DNA of 16,325 nt from JBHIFE01 sp046760985. Lineage in GTDB: Bacteria > Chloroflexota > Dehalococcoidia > Dehalococcoidales > RBG-16-60-22. Shown here one piece after another: positions 1 through 5,896 of this stretch. The notes under the pieces were generated by a model. The model did not search any database and was not told the DNA's origin. It saw only the letters and a program-made list of their open reading frames with translations. A program made the position numbers and the translations under genes. The stretch is taken from the NCBI GenBank assembly GCA_046760985.1, contig JBHIFE010000025.1:1-16325 (forward strand), in the 5' to 3' direction. Within the stretch, counting starts at the first letter, position 1. The number at the start of each line of letters is the position of its first letter.

Positions 1-539
1 CCGGTAGGATAAGTCAGCTTGGATAAGAAATAGGATTTAGGAGCATCTATAGTTATCTGGAGCGTGTAATCATCAATAACCCTGACGCCGCTAATTTCCC
101 TAGTCTTACCCTCCAGCACCTCCTTTACCCCGACAATATCACCAAGATAGGTTTCTGCCGTCCGAGAGCCAGTATCAGGGTCACAGGCACGTTCCAAGGA
201 GTACTTAAAGTCCCAAGCCTTAACCTGCCGACCGTTATGGAACTTAACATCCTTCCTGAGATAAAAGGTATAAGTCCTGCCATCGTCACTAACTTCCCAC
301 CTCTCAGCAATATCCGGTGCCGGCTCCAGGTTATCATCTAGGCGAACTAAGCCACCAAATATTTGGGCGATATACTCGTGGGAAGTCATTTCCCCGGAAA
401 CCGCCGGGTCAAGCGTTATCGGGTCAATACCATATAGATTAAGCTCTCCTTCCGCCGGCGGAGCTTTAGCGCAGCTAGTAACAAGCAGACTGCATAAAAA
501 TAATACCGAAAAAAAGATATATAAGGCTCTCTTCATCAT
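1..539 (-). CDS. ABC transporter substrate-binding lipoprotein, peptide/nickel type (SBP_bac_5), partial
   Basis: This is the first ~179 residues of a periplasmic or surface-anchored solute-binding protein of the oligopeptide/dipeptide/nickel class (SBP family 5); the rest lies beyond base 1. The reading frame is open from the ATG at 539. A tandem ATG gives MMKR, followed by a hydrophobic stretch and a lipobox (VTSC, Cys23), so it should be a lipid-anchored lipoprotein. After the signal comes the family pattern: a strand with 'DPITLDPA' (residues ~39-46), then 'LVRLDDNLEPAPDIAERWEV' at ~64-83 and 'YTFYLRKDVKFHNG' at ~89-102. The last two are the typical 'P.lA..we.s.dg.tytF.LR..vkFhdG' signature of DppA/OppA-like proteins. 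Transport partners (permeases, ATPases) are not in the window, so the substrate cannot be named. The Shine-Dalgarno before the start is weak. The frame is seen directly; the family call rests on the signature and is confident. Confidence 0.9.
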   Translation of the reverse strand, partial: MMKRALYIFFSVLFLCSLLVTSCAKAPPAEGELNLYGIDPITLDPAVSGEMTSHEYIAQIFGGLVRLDDNLEPAPDIAERWEVSDDGRTYTFYLRKDVKFHNGRQVKAWDFKYSLERACDPDTGSRTAETYLGDIVGVKEVLEGKTREISGVRVIDDYTLQITIDAPKSYFLSKLTYPT

Positions 540-597
540 TTAGCTCTATAATTATACACAAAAGCCATTAATATATACACCAGCGGTCAAGAGGTAT

Positions 598-603
598 TAT
601 AAT
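598..603 (+). promoter_or_regulatory. Possible -10 box for the HPP-family gene
   Basis: A perfect TATAAT lies 28 bases upstream of the ATG at 631, leaving a leader of about 20 bases that contains a good Shine-Dalgarno. No convincing -35 is seen at 16-18 base spacing, so this is a weak call. The region 540-630 is the divergent spacer shared with the lipoprotein gene, and it is AT-rich throughout. A second TATAAT on the minus strand about 11 bases before the lipoprotein ATG could serve that gene. Confidence 0.4.
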
Positions 604-630
604 CGTAGCTAGAAGTGAGGTGAGCTGGCT

Positions 631-1134
631 ATGCATCTTTTATCATATCTACAACGAAGGTTATCAAGAATTCGCGGGGAGTTTCCCCGACTATGGAAGA
701 ATTACCTTTATCAGAGTCTTTTAGCCATGGTAGTAGTGTTCATAGTACTTTTACTTCTAACTGTGGAACACGCCGTGGTAATAGCGTCAATAGGATCTAC
801 TGCCTTTATCGTCTTTACCATGCCCAGAAATATCACGGCTAAGCCGAGGCGAGTTATCGGAGGACATCTCGTTGGACTTCTTTCTGGTTCATTGTGCGCC
901 TTGATTCCACATTCTTCGATTTTCTCCTCCATTATTGTCTACTCGCTTGCCGTTGGGATTGCCATCTTTCTAATGGTAGCTTTGGATGTTGAACACCCGC
1001 CCGCCGGCGGGACTGCTTTAGGAATTGCCATCACCGGTTTTTCTTACAATGTAGCCACCGCCATTTTAACCAGCAGCATAATACTGGCTTTGGCTCACCG
1101 TTTCTCGGTGAGATTCTTGAAAGACCTAACCTAG
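631..1134 (+). CDS. HPP family integral membrane protein
   Basis: A 167-residue membrane protein of the HPP family (named for its conserved His-Pro-Pro). The motif is visible as 'LDVEHPPAGGTALGIAITG' at about residues 120-138. Four hydrophobic segments can be seen: ~26-47, ~51-65, ~77-113 (probably two passes or one long one) and ~128-155. A positively charged N-terminus (YLQRRLSRIRGEF) suggests it faces the cytoplasm. The length matches stand-alone HPP proteins without C-terminal CBS domains. Some family members have been linked to nitrite transport in plastids and cyanobacteria, but for this protein the substrate is unknown. The start at 631 is supported by a GAGGTGAG ribosome site about 7 bases upstream. 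The gene converges on radC with only 10 bases between the stop codons and stands alone on the plus strand. Confidence 0.88.
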   Translation: MHLLSYLQRRLSRIRGEFPRLWKNYLYQSLLAMVVVFIVLLLLTVEHAVVIASIGSTAFIVFTMPRNITAKPRRVIGGHLVGLLSGSLCALIPHSSIFSSIIVYSLAVGIAIFLMVALDVEHPPAGGTALGIAITGFSYNVATAILTSSIILALAHRFSVRFLKDLT

Positions 1135-1144
1135 GTAAGCCGGC

Positions 1145-1837
1145 TCAAAGCAAGCCTTCTCGTTTCAGACTCAGGTATCTCTTACCGCCAATAATGATAT
1201 GGTCTAGGACATCTATGCCCATAATCTCCCCGGCTTCAGCCAATCTTTTGGTTAACTTTATGTCATCTTCCGAAGCTTCAGTATCACCTGAGGGATGATT
1301 ATGGACAAAAATAACCGAGGCAGCACTGGCTGATACCGCCTCCTTGAATACTTCCCTGGGGTGCACAATGCTGCTGTCCAGGCTACCGATTGAGATTTCT
1401 GCCATTCTTATTAGCTGATTTCTAGTATCCAATAGCAGTGCCAGAAAATATTCTTTCTTTTTACCCTTTAGCCTGCTCTGAACCAAACTAGCAACATCTT
1501 CAGGAGTCTTCACCAGAGTCCTTTCTTCGCTTTCTGAATAACCCTCCATCCGGTTAACCAATTCAAAAGCCGCCTTAATTTGAGATGCTTTGGCAACACC
1601 AATCCCCTTTACTTGGGCTAGCTCCTCCACCGAGGCGTTAGCCATTCCTTTAAGACTGCCGAACTGGCTTAGCAGCCTTTGGGCAGTTACCATCACCGAT
1701 TCACCGGCAATACCTCGCCCCAGAATTAGCGCCAAAATTTCCTGAGCTGATAGAGCCTCTATACCAAACTTCTGCAATCTTTCTCTGGGTCGCTCCGAAA
1801 TTGGCAAATCATGAATGGTAAACGACTTCTTCACCAT
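1145..1837 (-). CDS. radC: RadC family protein (JAB/MPN metallo-domain)
   Basis: A 230-residue RadC-type protein, normal length for the family. The N-terminal part carries the UPF0758 helical region with 'LSAQEILALILGRG' (~29-42) and a helix-hairpin-helix 'VKGIGVAKA' (~76-84). The C-terminal part is the JAB/MPN domain with the JAMM-like zinc motif 'HNHPSGDTEASEDD' (His179, His181, Asp192), preceded by the family's 'SSIVHPREVFKEAV'. RadC was once assigned to recombinational repair, but that role is doubtful and the biochemical activity is not established. The start at 1837 is supported by a TAGGAG site 7 bases upstream. It is the last gene of the nfi-prfB-peptidase-radC run, separated from the peptidase stop by 20 bases. 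No U-tract terminator is visible between its stop and the convergent HPP gene. Confidence 0.93.
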   Translation of the reverse strand: MVKKSFTIHDLPISERPRERLQKFGIEALSAQEILALILGRGIAGESVMVTAQRLLSQFGSLKGMANASVEELAQVKGIGVAKASQIKAAFELVNRMEGYSESEERTLVKTPEDVASLVQSRLKGKKKEYFLALLLDTRNQLIRMAEISIGSLDSSIVHPREVFKEAVSASAASVIFVHNHPSGDTEASEDDIKLTKRLAEAGEIMGIDVLDHIIIGGKRYLSLKREGLL

Positions 1838-1857
1838 TCCTTATCTCCTACCCACTT

Positions 1858-2967
1858 TTAATCCACCTTAACTGATTCCAAGGCATACTGTCGCCACAAA
1901 CTATCCAGACCATCCATATCAAAGCCGTAAACTTTGTTCAATGCTCCATCGTAGCTACTACCCTCACTGAAGGTATTCAGTAGCTCAAGCATCTTACTCT
2001 GCCCGTAATTACTAATAAGAAACTCAGCTAGACTATGACTCTGTGCGTAGGAAAGAGCAGCCTCCTCGGCATAAGCAGAAAAGGGACTAGATAGAGTGCG
2101 CACTGAAATAAGATTATCTTCAGCTATTGCCTTACCGAGTAAAGCAACCAGAACCGGCTCCAGTGGTCCCTCAGCATACATGGCTAGACCCTCATCAAGC
2201 CAGGTGGGCAGGTCATTATAGGGATTAAAGGTCATCTGATGTATGACTAGATGCGCCAACTCGTGAGCCAGCGCCCGCCCCCCCCAATCAAGCATGTCTG
2301 GGGGTATCCCAATGGCTATAGTGCCAAATCGAGTAAAGGTTACTCCTCCCGTCCATTCCCGAGGAAAAATCATAGCCCCCCGCAAATCCTCAGCATTGGC
2401 GTAAATATATATCTCAACTGGGTTTTTCAGTTCAGCACCAGTGTCCTCAGCCAGTCGAGTCAATACGTGTTGAGCCATTGCCATTATCACCCCAGCGAAG
2501 GACTGCTCTCCCTCATACCAGTATAGGGTTACCCTACCTTCGGTTAAGCTGTTCCATAAATGACGGGTATCATTAAACTGGACTTGAACTGGTTTGGTTT
2601 CAACCCTATCACCTCCAGCATCTTCCACTGTCCACCAATGCTCAACAATGCTCCCGGGAGGTAACCCGCCTGTTTTCCTCATATCCCAAGCCCATTCAGC
2701 CTCAACCACAGTTGCGGGCACAAATTCAATATAGACCTCGCTGATTACCTGAGCAAAGCTCGCCCGGTCAACGGTATAGTGAAGGCGAACATCAGTGATA
2801 TTGACATCGCTCTCGGCTAACAAGCTAAAGCTAAGTTTCAGAGGAAAATCTACTTCAACCGATTTATCCCGTATGATTAGCCCGTCACCAGCTTGAACCG
2901 AGACAGAGCTCAATAAGACCAGAAACAGACAAACAACTAAGACTAACCAGCTAGCTTTTTTAATCAT
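1858..2967 (-). CDS. Secreted MA-clan zinc metallopeptidase-like protein (peptidase MA family)
   Basis: A 369-residue protein with an N-terminal signal peptide: a KK pair, a hydrophobic core ~7-22, and probable cleavage after VQA at residue 26. It therefore acts outside the membrane. Residues ~27-135 look like a beta-sandwich accessory region. The C-terminal half holds a gluzincin-type motif HELAH (235-239), followed by 'WLDEGLAMYAEG' (~256-267), in which Glu259 is the expected third zinc ligand. This is the pattern of the peptidase MA family (PF13485-like). The substrate is unknown. Its ATG overlaps the prfB stop as ATGA (2964-2967), implying translational coupling, and radC follows 20 bases downstream. 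A tail of helical segments ('SYAQSHSLAEFLISNYG') follows the active site, as in other members. Confidence 0.85.
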   Translation of the reverse strand: MIKKASWLVLVVCLFLVLLSSVSVQAGDGLIIRDKSVEVDFPLKLSFSLLAESDVNITDVRLHYTVDRASFAQVISEVYIEFVPATVVEAEWAWDMRKTGGLPPGSIVEHWWTVEDAGGDRVETKPVQVQFNDTRHLWNSLTEGRVTLYWYEGEQSFAGVIMAMAQHVLTRLAEDTGAELKNPVEIYIYANAEDLRGAMIFPREWTGGVTFTRFGTIAIGIPPDMLDWGGRALAHELAHLVIHQMTFNPYNDLPTWLDEGLAMYAEGPLEPVLVALLGKAIAEDNLISVRTLSSPFSAYAEEAALSYAQSHSLAEFLISNYGQSKMLELLNTFSEGSSYDGALNKVYGFDMDGLDSLWRQYALESVKVD

Positions 2968-4062
2968 TCTTCCCTCCCCAAGTCAGACCTGAGATAGGCG
3001 CTGATGAAGTCATCCAATTCTCCATCCAATACTGCTTCGGGGTCGCTGGTCTGATAGTCGGTCCGGTGGTCCTTTACCATTTTATAGGGATGGAGAACAT
3101 AACTTCTAATCTGGTTACCCCAACCTGCGGCGATACGCTTGCCTTTAAGTTTAGCTTTTTCCTCTTCCCTCTTGGTCAATTCTAATTCTAACAGGCGAGC
3201 CTGAAGTATTCTCAGGGCAATTTCCTTATTCCGGTACTGAGAACGCTCACTCTGAGAGGTAGCCACCAGCCCGGTTGGCAGATGGGTCAACCTGACGGCG
3301 CTGCTTGTTTTCTGCATATGTTGTCCCCCCGGTCCGCTAGACCGAAACACATCAACCTTCAAATCATCGGGCTCTATCTTGACATCAACATCAGCTTGAG
3401 CTTCAGGCATGACCTCCACCAAGGCAAAGGAAGTATGCCGAGCATGGTCAGCATCAAAGGGAGAAAGGCGAACCAGTCGATGGACACCATGCTCTGATTT
3501 TAAGTAGCCAAAGGCGTATTCACCATCAATCCCAATGACCCCGCTCTTTACTCCAGCCTCTTCGCCCGGAGACATATCCAATACCTCTGCCTTATAATTA
3601 CGACGCTCCGCCCAGCGAAGGTACATCCTCATTAGCATCTCTGCCCAATCCTGAGACTCCGTGCCGCCGGCACCGGCATGAATAGCCAGAATAGCATTTC
3701 TGGCATCATACTCGCCACTAAAAGCTATCTGGAATTCCAATTCATCAAGCTGAGAAGCTAACTCCTTTATCTCAGACTGAATCTCTACTTGAAGTGAGGC
3801 ATCCTCCTCTGCCAAAGAGATTAATTCAGCGATGTCAGCTACCTTTTTCTCTAGCTCTCGCCACTTTTGCACTACTTTCTTCTGCCCAGCTAACTGGCGC
3901 ATAATGTTTTGCGCCTTAACCTGGTCTAGCCAAAAGTCGGGCTGAGATGATTGTTTTTCCAGCCGGCTGATTTCTTCCTCTCTGGCAGCAATGTCAAAGA
4001 TGCACCAGCGCTATAGAAATTCTAGACCGCAAATCCTCTATTTTATCTCTTAACTCCTGCAT
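2964..4062 (-). CDS. prfB: Peptide chain release factor 2, with +1 programmed frameshift
   Basis: RF2 recognises UAA and UGA stop codons and triggers peptidyl-tRNA hydrolysis on the ribosome. The gene starts with ATG at 4062 and runs 22 codons (beginning MQELRDKIEDLRSRI) to an in-frame TGA at 3996-3994. This stop lies in the canonical slippery context CTT TGA C. After a +1 shift, reading continues DIAAREEEISRLEK and joins the long open frame whose first ATG is at 3902. The product is 365 residues, the usual RF2 length. The stop-recognition tripeptide SPF (~200-202) and the catalytic GGQ (~245-247) are both present and at the expected places, so this is RF2, not RF1. Upstream is nfi (12 bases between stop and ATG); downstream the stop overlaps the peptidase start. 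Taking the ATG at 3902 as the start would wrongly remove 53 residues. Low RF2 should favour the shift, giving autoregulation. Confidence 0.95.
3994..3999 (-). promoter_or_regulatory. prfB: prfB programmed +1 frameshift site (CTT TGA C)
   Basis: Read on the minus strand, codon 22 is CTT and the next codon is TGA followed by C, the classical RF2 autoregulatory slip site. Slippage of the CUU-decoding tRNA to UUU restores the frame used for the remaining ~343 residues. In Escherichia coli an internal AGGGGG three bases before CTT stimulates the shift. Here the same position holds CTGGTG, so only a weak GGTG match to the anti-Shine-Dalgarno is seen. Confidence 0.92.
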
Positions 4063-4074
4063 TTCCCCACTTTC

Positions 4075-4797
4075 CTAAGTGAATAACCTTTCCTGAAAGG
4101 CGGCTTCAGATATCAAAGCAGTTCTTTCCTCATCCAAATTGCCACTAGCCACTAGGTGGGCAAGCCGAGTCGGCTCAGGCAAGCGATGACCACGACAGCA
4201 GGCTAACACCCAGTGAATAGCAGTTGGCAGGTCAACTTTATGACCTACGGAAACATAAACCGGACTCACGCCAAGCTTGGTTCGCAAGGCTGCTCCGATA
4301 ATTTCGCCATTATCTATTAGTTCAGCATAGCTACCTGGCTCAACACCCAGTACATTATGGCTACCACACAGCCGGGATTTGGCACAACCGATTGTCGGCG
4401 TATTCAGCAAAAGCCCCAGGTGAGAGGCGAGACCCATTCGCCGGGGATGAGCCACTCCCTGACCATCAACCAAGATAAGGTCAGGAATAACAGTAAGTTT
4501 TTCACAGGCAGCCAGTATTAACGGTGATTCTCTGAAGGACAAAAGCCCGGGGATATAGGGAAAGACAAGCTTACCGTTTGCTTTTTTTGTTTCCACCAGT
4601 TTGAGTTCGGGATAACTCAAGATAACCACGGCACCAGTAGCCTCCCCCTGTGCTTTGGTTGCTGATATATCCACACCAGCGATAAAGTGAGGAGTATTGA
4701 CCTCACTAACTTTAGATATCTTGGCTGCTAGCTTCATCTGTATGTCCAGAGCCTGAGTAACACTGACCTGCCAACTGTGCAACCTCTCTACTTTCAT
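4075..4797 (-). CDS. nfi: Endonuclease V (deoxyinosine 3' endonuclease)
   Basis: A 240-residue endonuclease V, which nicks DNA (or RNA) one phosphodiester beyond a deaminated adenine (inosine). Family motifs are intact: 'AGVDIS' with catalytic Asp43, the strand-separating wedge 'PYIPG' (80-84) followed by 'LSFRE' with Glu90, 'LVDGQGVAHPRR' with Asp111, and 'VSVGHKVDL' (~182-190). The length is normal or slightly long. It is the first gene of the nfi-prfB-peptidase-radC operon. No Shine-Dalgarno is seen upstream of the ATG at 4797. Instead a strong promoter places transcription start at or next to the ATG, so the mRNA may be leaderless (see findings). The next in-frame ATG (codon 21) would cut into the first conserved helix and is less likely as the start. 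Confidence 0.95.
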   Translation of the reverse strand: MKVERLHSWQVSVTQALDIQMKLAAKISKVSEVNTPHFIAGVDISATKAQGEATGAVVILSYPELKLVETKKANGKLVFPYIPGLLSFRESPLILAACEKLTVIPDLILVDGQGVAHPRRMGLASHLGLLLNTPTIGCAKSRLCGSHNVLGVEPGSYAELIDNGEIIGAALRTKLGVSPVYVSVGHKVDLPTAIHWVLACCRGHRLPEPTRLAHLVASGNLDEERTALISEAAFQERLFT

Positions 4798-4803
4798 ACC
4801 CCG

Positions 4804-4832
4804 ATTATAACCTCAATATAATCTCCTGGCAA
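4804..4832 (-). promoter_or_regulatory. Sigma70-type promoter for the nfi-prfB operon
   Basis: On the minus strand TTGCCA (4832-4827) is followed by a 17-base spacer and a perfect TATAAT (4809-4804). A start site 7 bases past the -10 falls on base 4797, the A of the nfi ATG. The promoter lies back to back with the rpsP promoter, with about 20 bases between the two -35 boxes. Confidence 0.75.
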
Positions 4833-4852
4833 CAATATTTTTTAACCACTAT

Positions 4853-4881
4853 TTGACAGCCACCCAGTTATAGTGCATAAT
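4853..4881 (+). promoter_or_regulatory. Sigma70-type promoter for rpsP-khpA
   Basis: A perfect -35 TTGACA (4853-4858), a 17-base spacer and CATAAT (4876-4881) lie just upstream of rpsP. The predicted start near 4888 gives a leader of about 16 bases, with only a weak AAGAAG ribosome site. It diverges from the nfi promoter in the same 106-base spacer. Confidence 0.75.
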
Positions 4882-4903
4882 GTTCACATAAAGAAGACTG
4901 GTC

Positions 4904-5179
4904 ATGGTAAAGATTAGATTACGACGTGTAGGTGCCAAGAAAAAGCCGAGTTACCGACTTGTGGTTGCTGATGCTCAGGCACCTCGTGATGGAGCTTTCA
5001 TTGACATTATTGGACACTATAATCCCCTCACTGAACCAGAAACGGTGGTCATCAATGAAGAAAAAGCGCTAAACTGGTTAAGGAAAGGGGCGCAACTGAC
5101 AGATACTGCTGCCAGATTGCTAATCAAGACAGGCATTATAGAAAAGTCCAAAACAAGTAAGGAGAAAACCAAGACATGA
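4904..5179 (+). CDS. rpsP: 30S ribosomal protein S16
   Basis: A 91-residue small-subunit ribosomal protein that binds 16S rRNA during early assembly of the 30S platform. The N-terminus 'MVKIRLRRVGAKKKPSYRLV' and the following 'VADAQAPRDGAFIDIIGHYNP' are the S16 hallmark. The tail beyond ~80 is a lysine-rich, variable extension (EKSKTSKEKTKT). The length is normal. It is followed by khpA, a common pairing, but the usual next partners rimM and trmD are absent because khpA runs straight into the convergent ATP synthase operon. Confidence 0.97.
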   Translation: MVKIRLRRVGAKKKPSYRLVVADAQAPRDGAFIDIIGHYNPLTEPETVVINEEKALNWLRKGAQLTDTAARLLIKTGIIEKSKTSKEKTKT

Positions 5180-5223
5180 AAGATCCGAAAGAACCGAAGG
5201 AACCCGTTACGCAAGGAGACACC

Positions 5224-5451
5224 ATGAAAGAACTTGTAGAGTACATTGCCAAATCAATTGTTGATGCGCCTGATGAAGTGAAAGTTGACGAAGAAGATGA
5301 TGAGAACGGCATAACGCTTAAGCTACAGGTTGCCGATGAAGATAAAGGGAGAGTCATTGGCAAACAAGGACGAATAGCTGAAGCCATACGCAGCTTACTT
5401 CGGGTAAAAGCAGCTAAAGCCTCTACCAAGGTTAGACTTGAGATTATCTAA
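5224..5451 (+). CDS. khpA: KH-domain RNA-binding protein KhpA
   Basis: A 75-residue single-KH-domain protein of the YlqC/KhpA family. In other bacteria it binds RNA, often with KhpB/Jag, and affects cell division and envelope homeostasis. The start MKELVEYIAKSIVDAPDEV is the family's conserved N-terminus. The KH GxxG loop is 'GKQG' in 'VIGKQGRIAEAIRSLL'. I chose the ATG at 5224 because it has an AAGGAG site 5 bases upstream and matches family length. An in-frame ATG at 5176 overlaps the rpsP stop as ATGA and would add 16 Pro/Lys/Glu-rich residues with no family match. It is co-transcribed with rpsP. Its stop codon sits in a hairpin shared with the end of atpC. Confidence 0.93.
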   Translation: MKELVEYIAKSIVDAPDEVKVDEEDDENGITLKLQVADEDKGRVIGKQGRIAEAIRSLLRVKAAKASTKVRLEII

Positions 5452-5461
5452 GAATAATCTC
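5440..5461. terminator. 8-bp inverted repeat between khpA and atpC, possible bidirectional transcription end
   Basis: GAGATTAT (5440-5447) and ATAATCTC (5454-5461) form a perfect 8-bp stem with a 6-base loop that contains the khpA stop. It lies exactly where the rpsP-khpA and atp transcripts converge, with only 15 bases between coding ends. No U-tract follows on either strand and the stem is AT-rich, so it is at best a weak or factor-assisted terminator, or a 3'-end stabilising structure. Confidence 0.4.
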
Positions 5462-5466
5462 CCAGC

Positions 5467-5892
5467 TTAGGCTCTTCGCTTTCTTATTCTTACTTTTTCC
5501 GCCACCTTCAAGCGAGCTAACGCCCGCTGAAGTGCAGCTTCAGCTTGAGCCTCGTCAATTCCGGGGACCTGTCGTTCAGCTAAGCGCTCTTGAGCCCGGC
5601 GCTTTGCCTCTTCTGCCCGAGCCACATCAATTTCCTCAGCCCTTTCCGCAGCATCAGCCAAAACCACAACTTTATCGGGTCGCACTTCAAGGAAGCCTCC
5701 AGAAATAGCCAGAGAGACCTCCTCCCCACCCTTCTTTACCCGCAGTTCGCCTGCCCGCAATGTAGTCATCAAAGGGGCATGGTGGGGCAGGATTCCGAGT
5801 TGCCCTTCCACGCCGGGGGCAACAACAATATCCACATCCTCGGCATAAACCACTCGCTCCGCAGTAACAATGTCAAGCCTGATACTAGACAT
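5467..5892 (-). CDS. atpC: F1Fo ATP synthase subunit epsilon
   Basis: A 141-residue epsilon subunit of the F1 central stalk, which couples rotation and can inhibit ATP hydrolysis through its C-terminal helices. The N-terminal beta-sandwich is recognisable ('LDIVTAERVVYAEDVDIVVA', 'GQLGILPHHAPLMTTL', 'ISGGFLEV'). Residues ~85-137 form an Ala/Glu/Arg-rich helical hairpin, so the regulatory C-terminal domain is present. The ATG at 5892 is preceded by GAGGAA overlapping the end of atpD, with 4 bases between the genes. It is the last gene of the operon. Confidence 0.96.
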   Translation of the reverse strand: MSSIRLDIVTAERVVYAEDVDIVVAPGVEGQLGILPHHAPLMTTLRAGELRVKKGGEEVSLAISGGFLEVRPDKVVVLADAAERAEEIDVARAEEAKRRAQERLAERQVPGIDEAQAEAALQRALARLKVAEKVRIRKRRA

Positions 5893-5896
5893 TAAG

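Noticed and set aside
125..337. Minus-strand open frame of 70 codons
   Set aside because: It is a shadow in another frame of the lipoprotein gene; the true frame (539 to 1) carries the signal peptide and SBP family signatures.
451..1011. GC-rich palindromes TCCGCCGGCGGA (451-462) and CCCGCCGGCGGG (1000-1011)
   Set aside because: Both lie inside coding sequence and encode Pro-Pro-Ala; only two copies are seen, so coincidence of codon choice is enough.
1094..1112. 7-bp hairpin CTCACCG / CGGTGAG near the end of the HPP gene as a terminator
   Set aside because: It is inside the coding region, over 20 bases before the stop, and no T-run follows on either strand.
3994..3996. In-frame TGA in prfB as a selenocysteine codon, nonsense mutation or pseudogene
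   Set aside because: The context CTT TGA C at codon 22-23 and restoration of the RF2 frame by a +1 shift are the classical programmed frameshift; the rest of the protein is intact.
5176..5223. Longer start for khpA at 5176 (ATGA overlap with the rpsP stop)
   Set aside because: It would add 16 residues with no family match, and its ribosome site is 11 bases away; the ATG at 5224 has an ideal AAGGAG and the conserved N-terminus.
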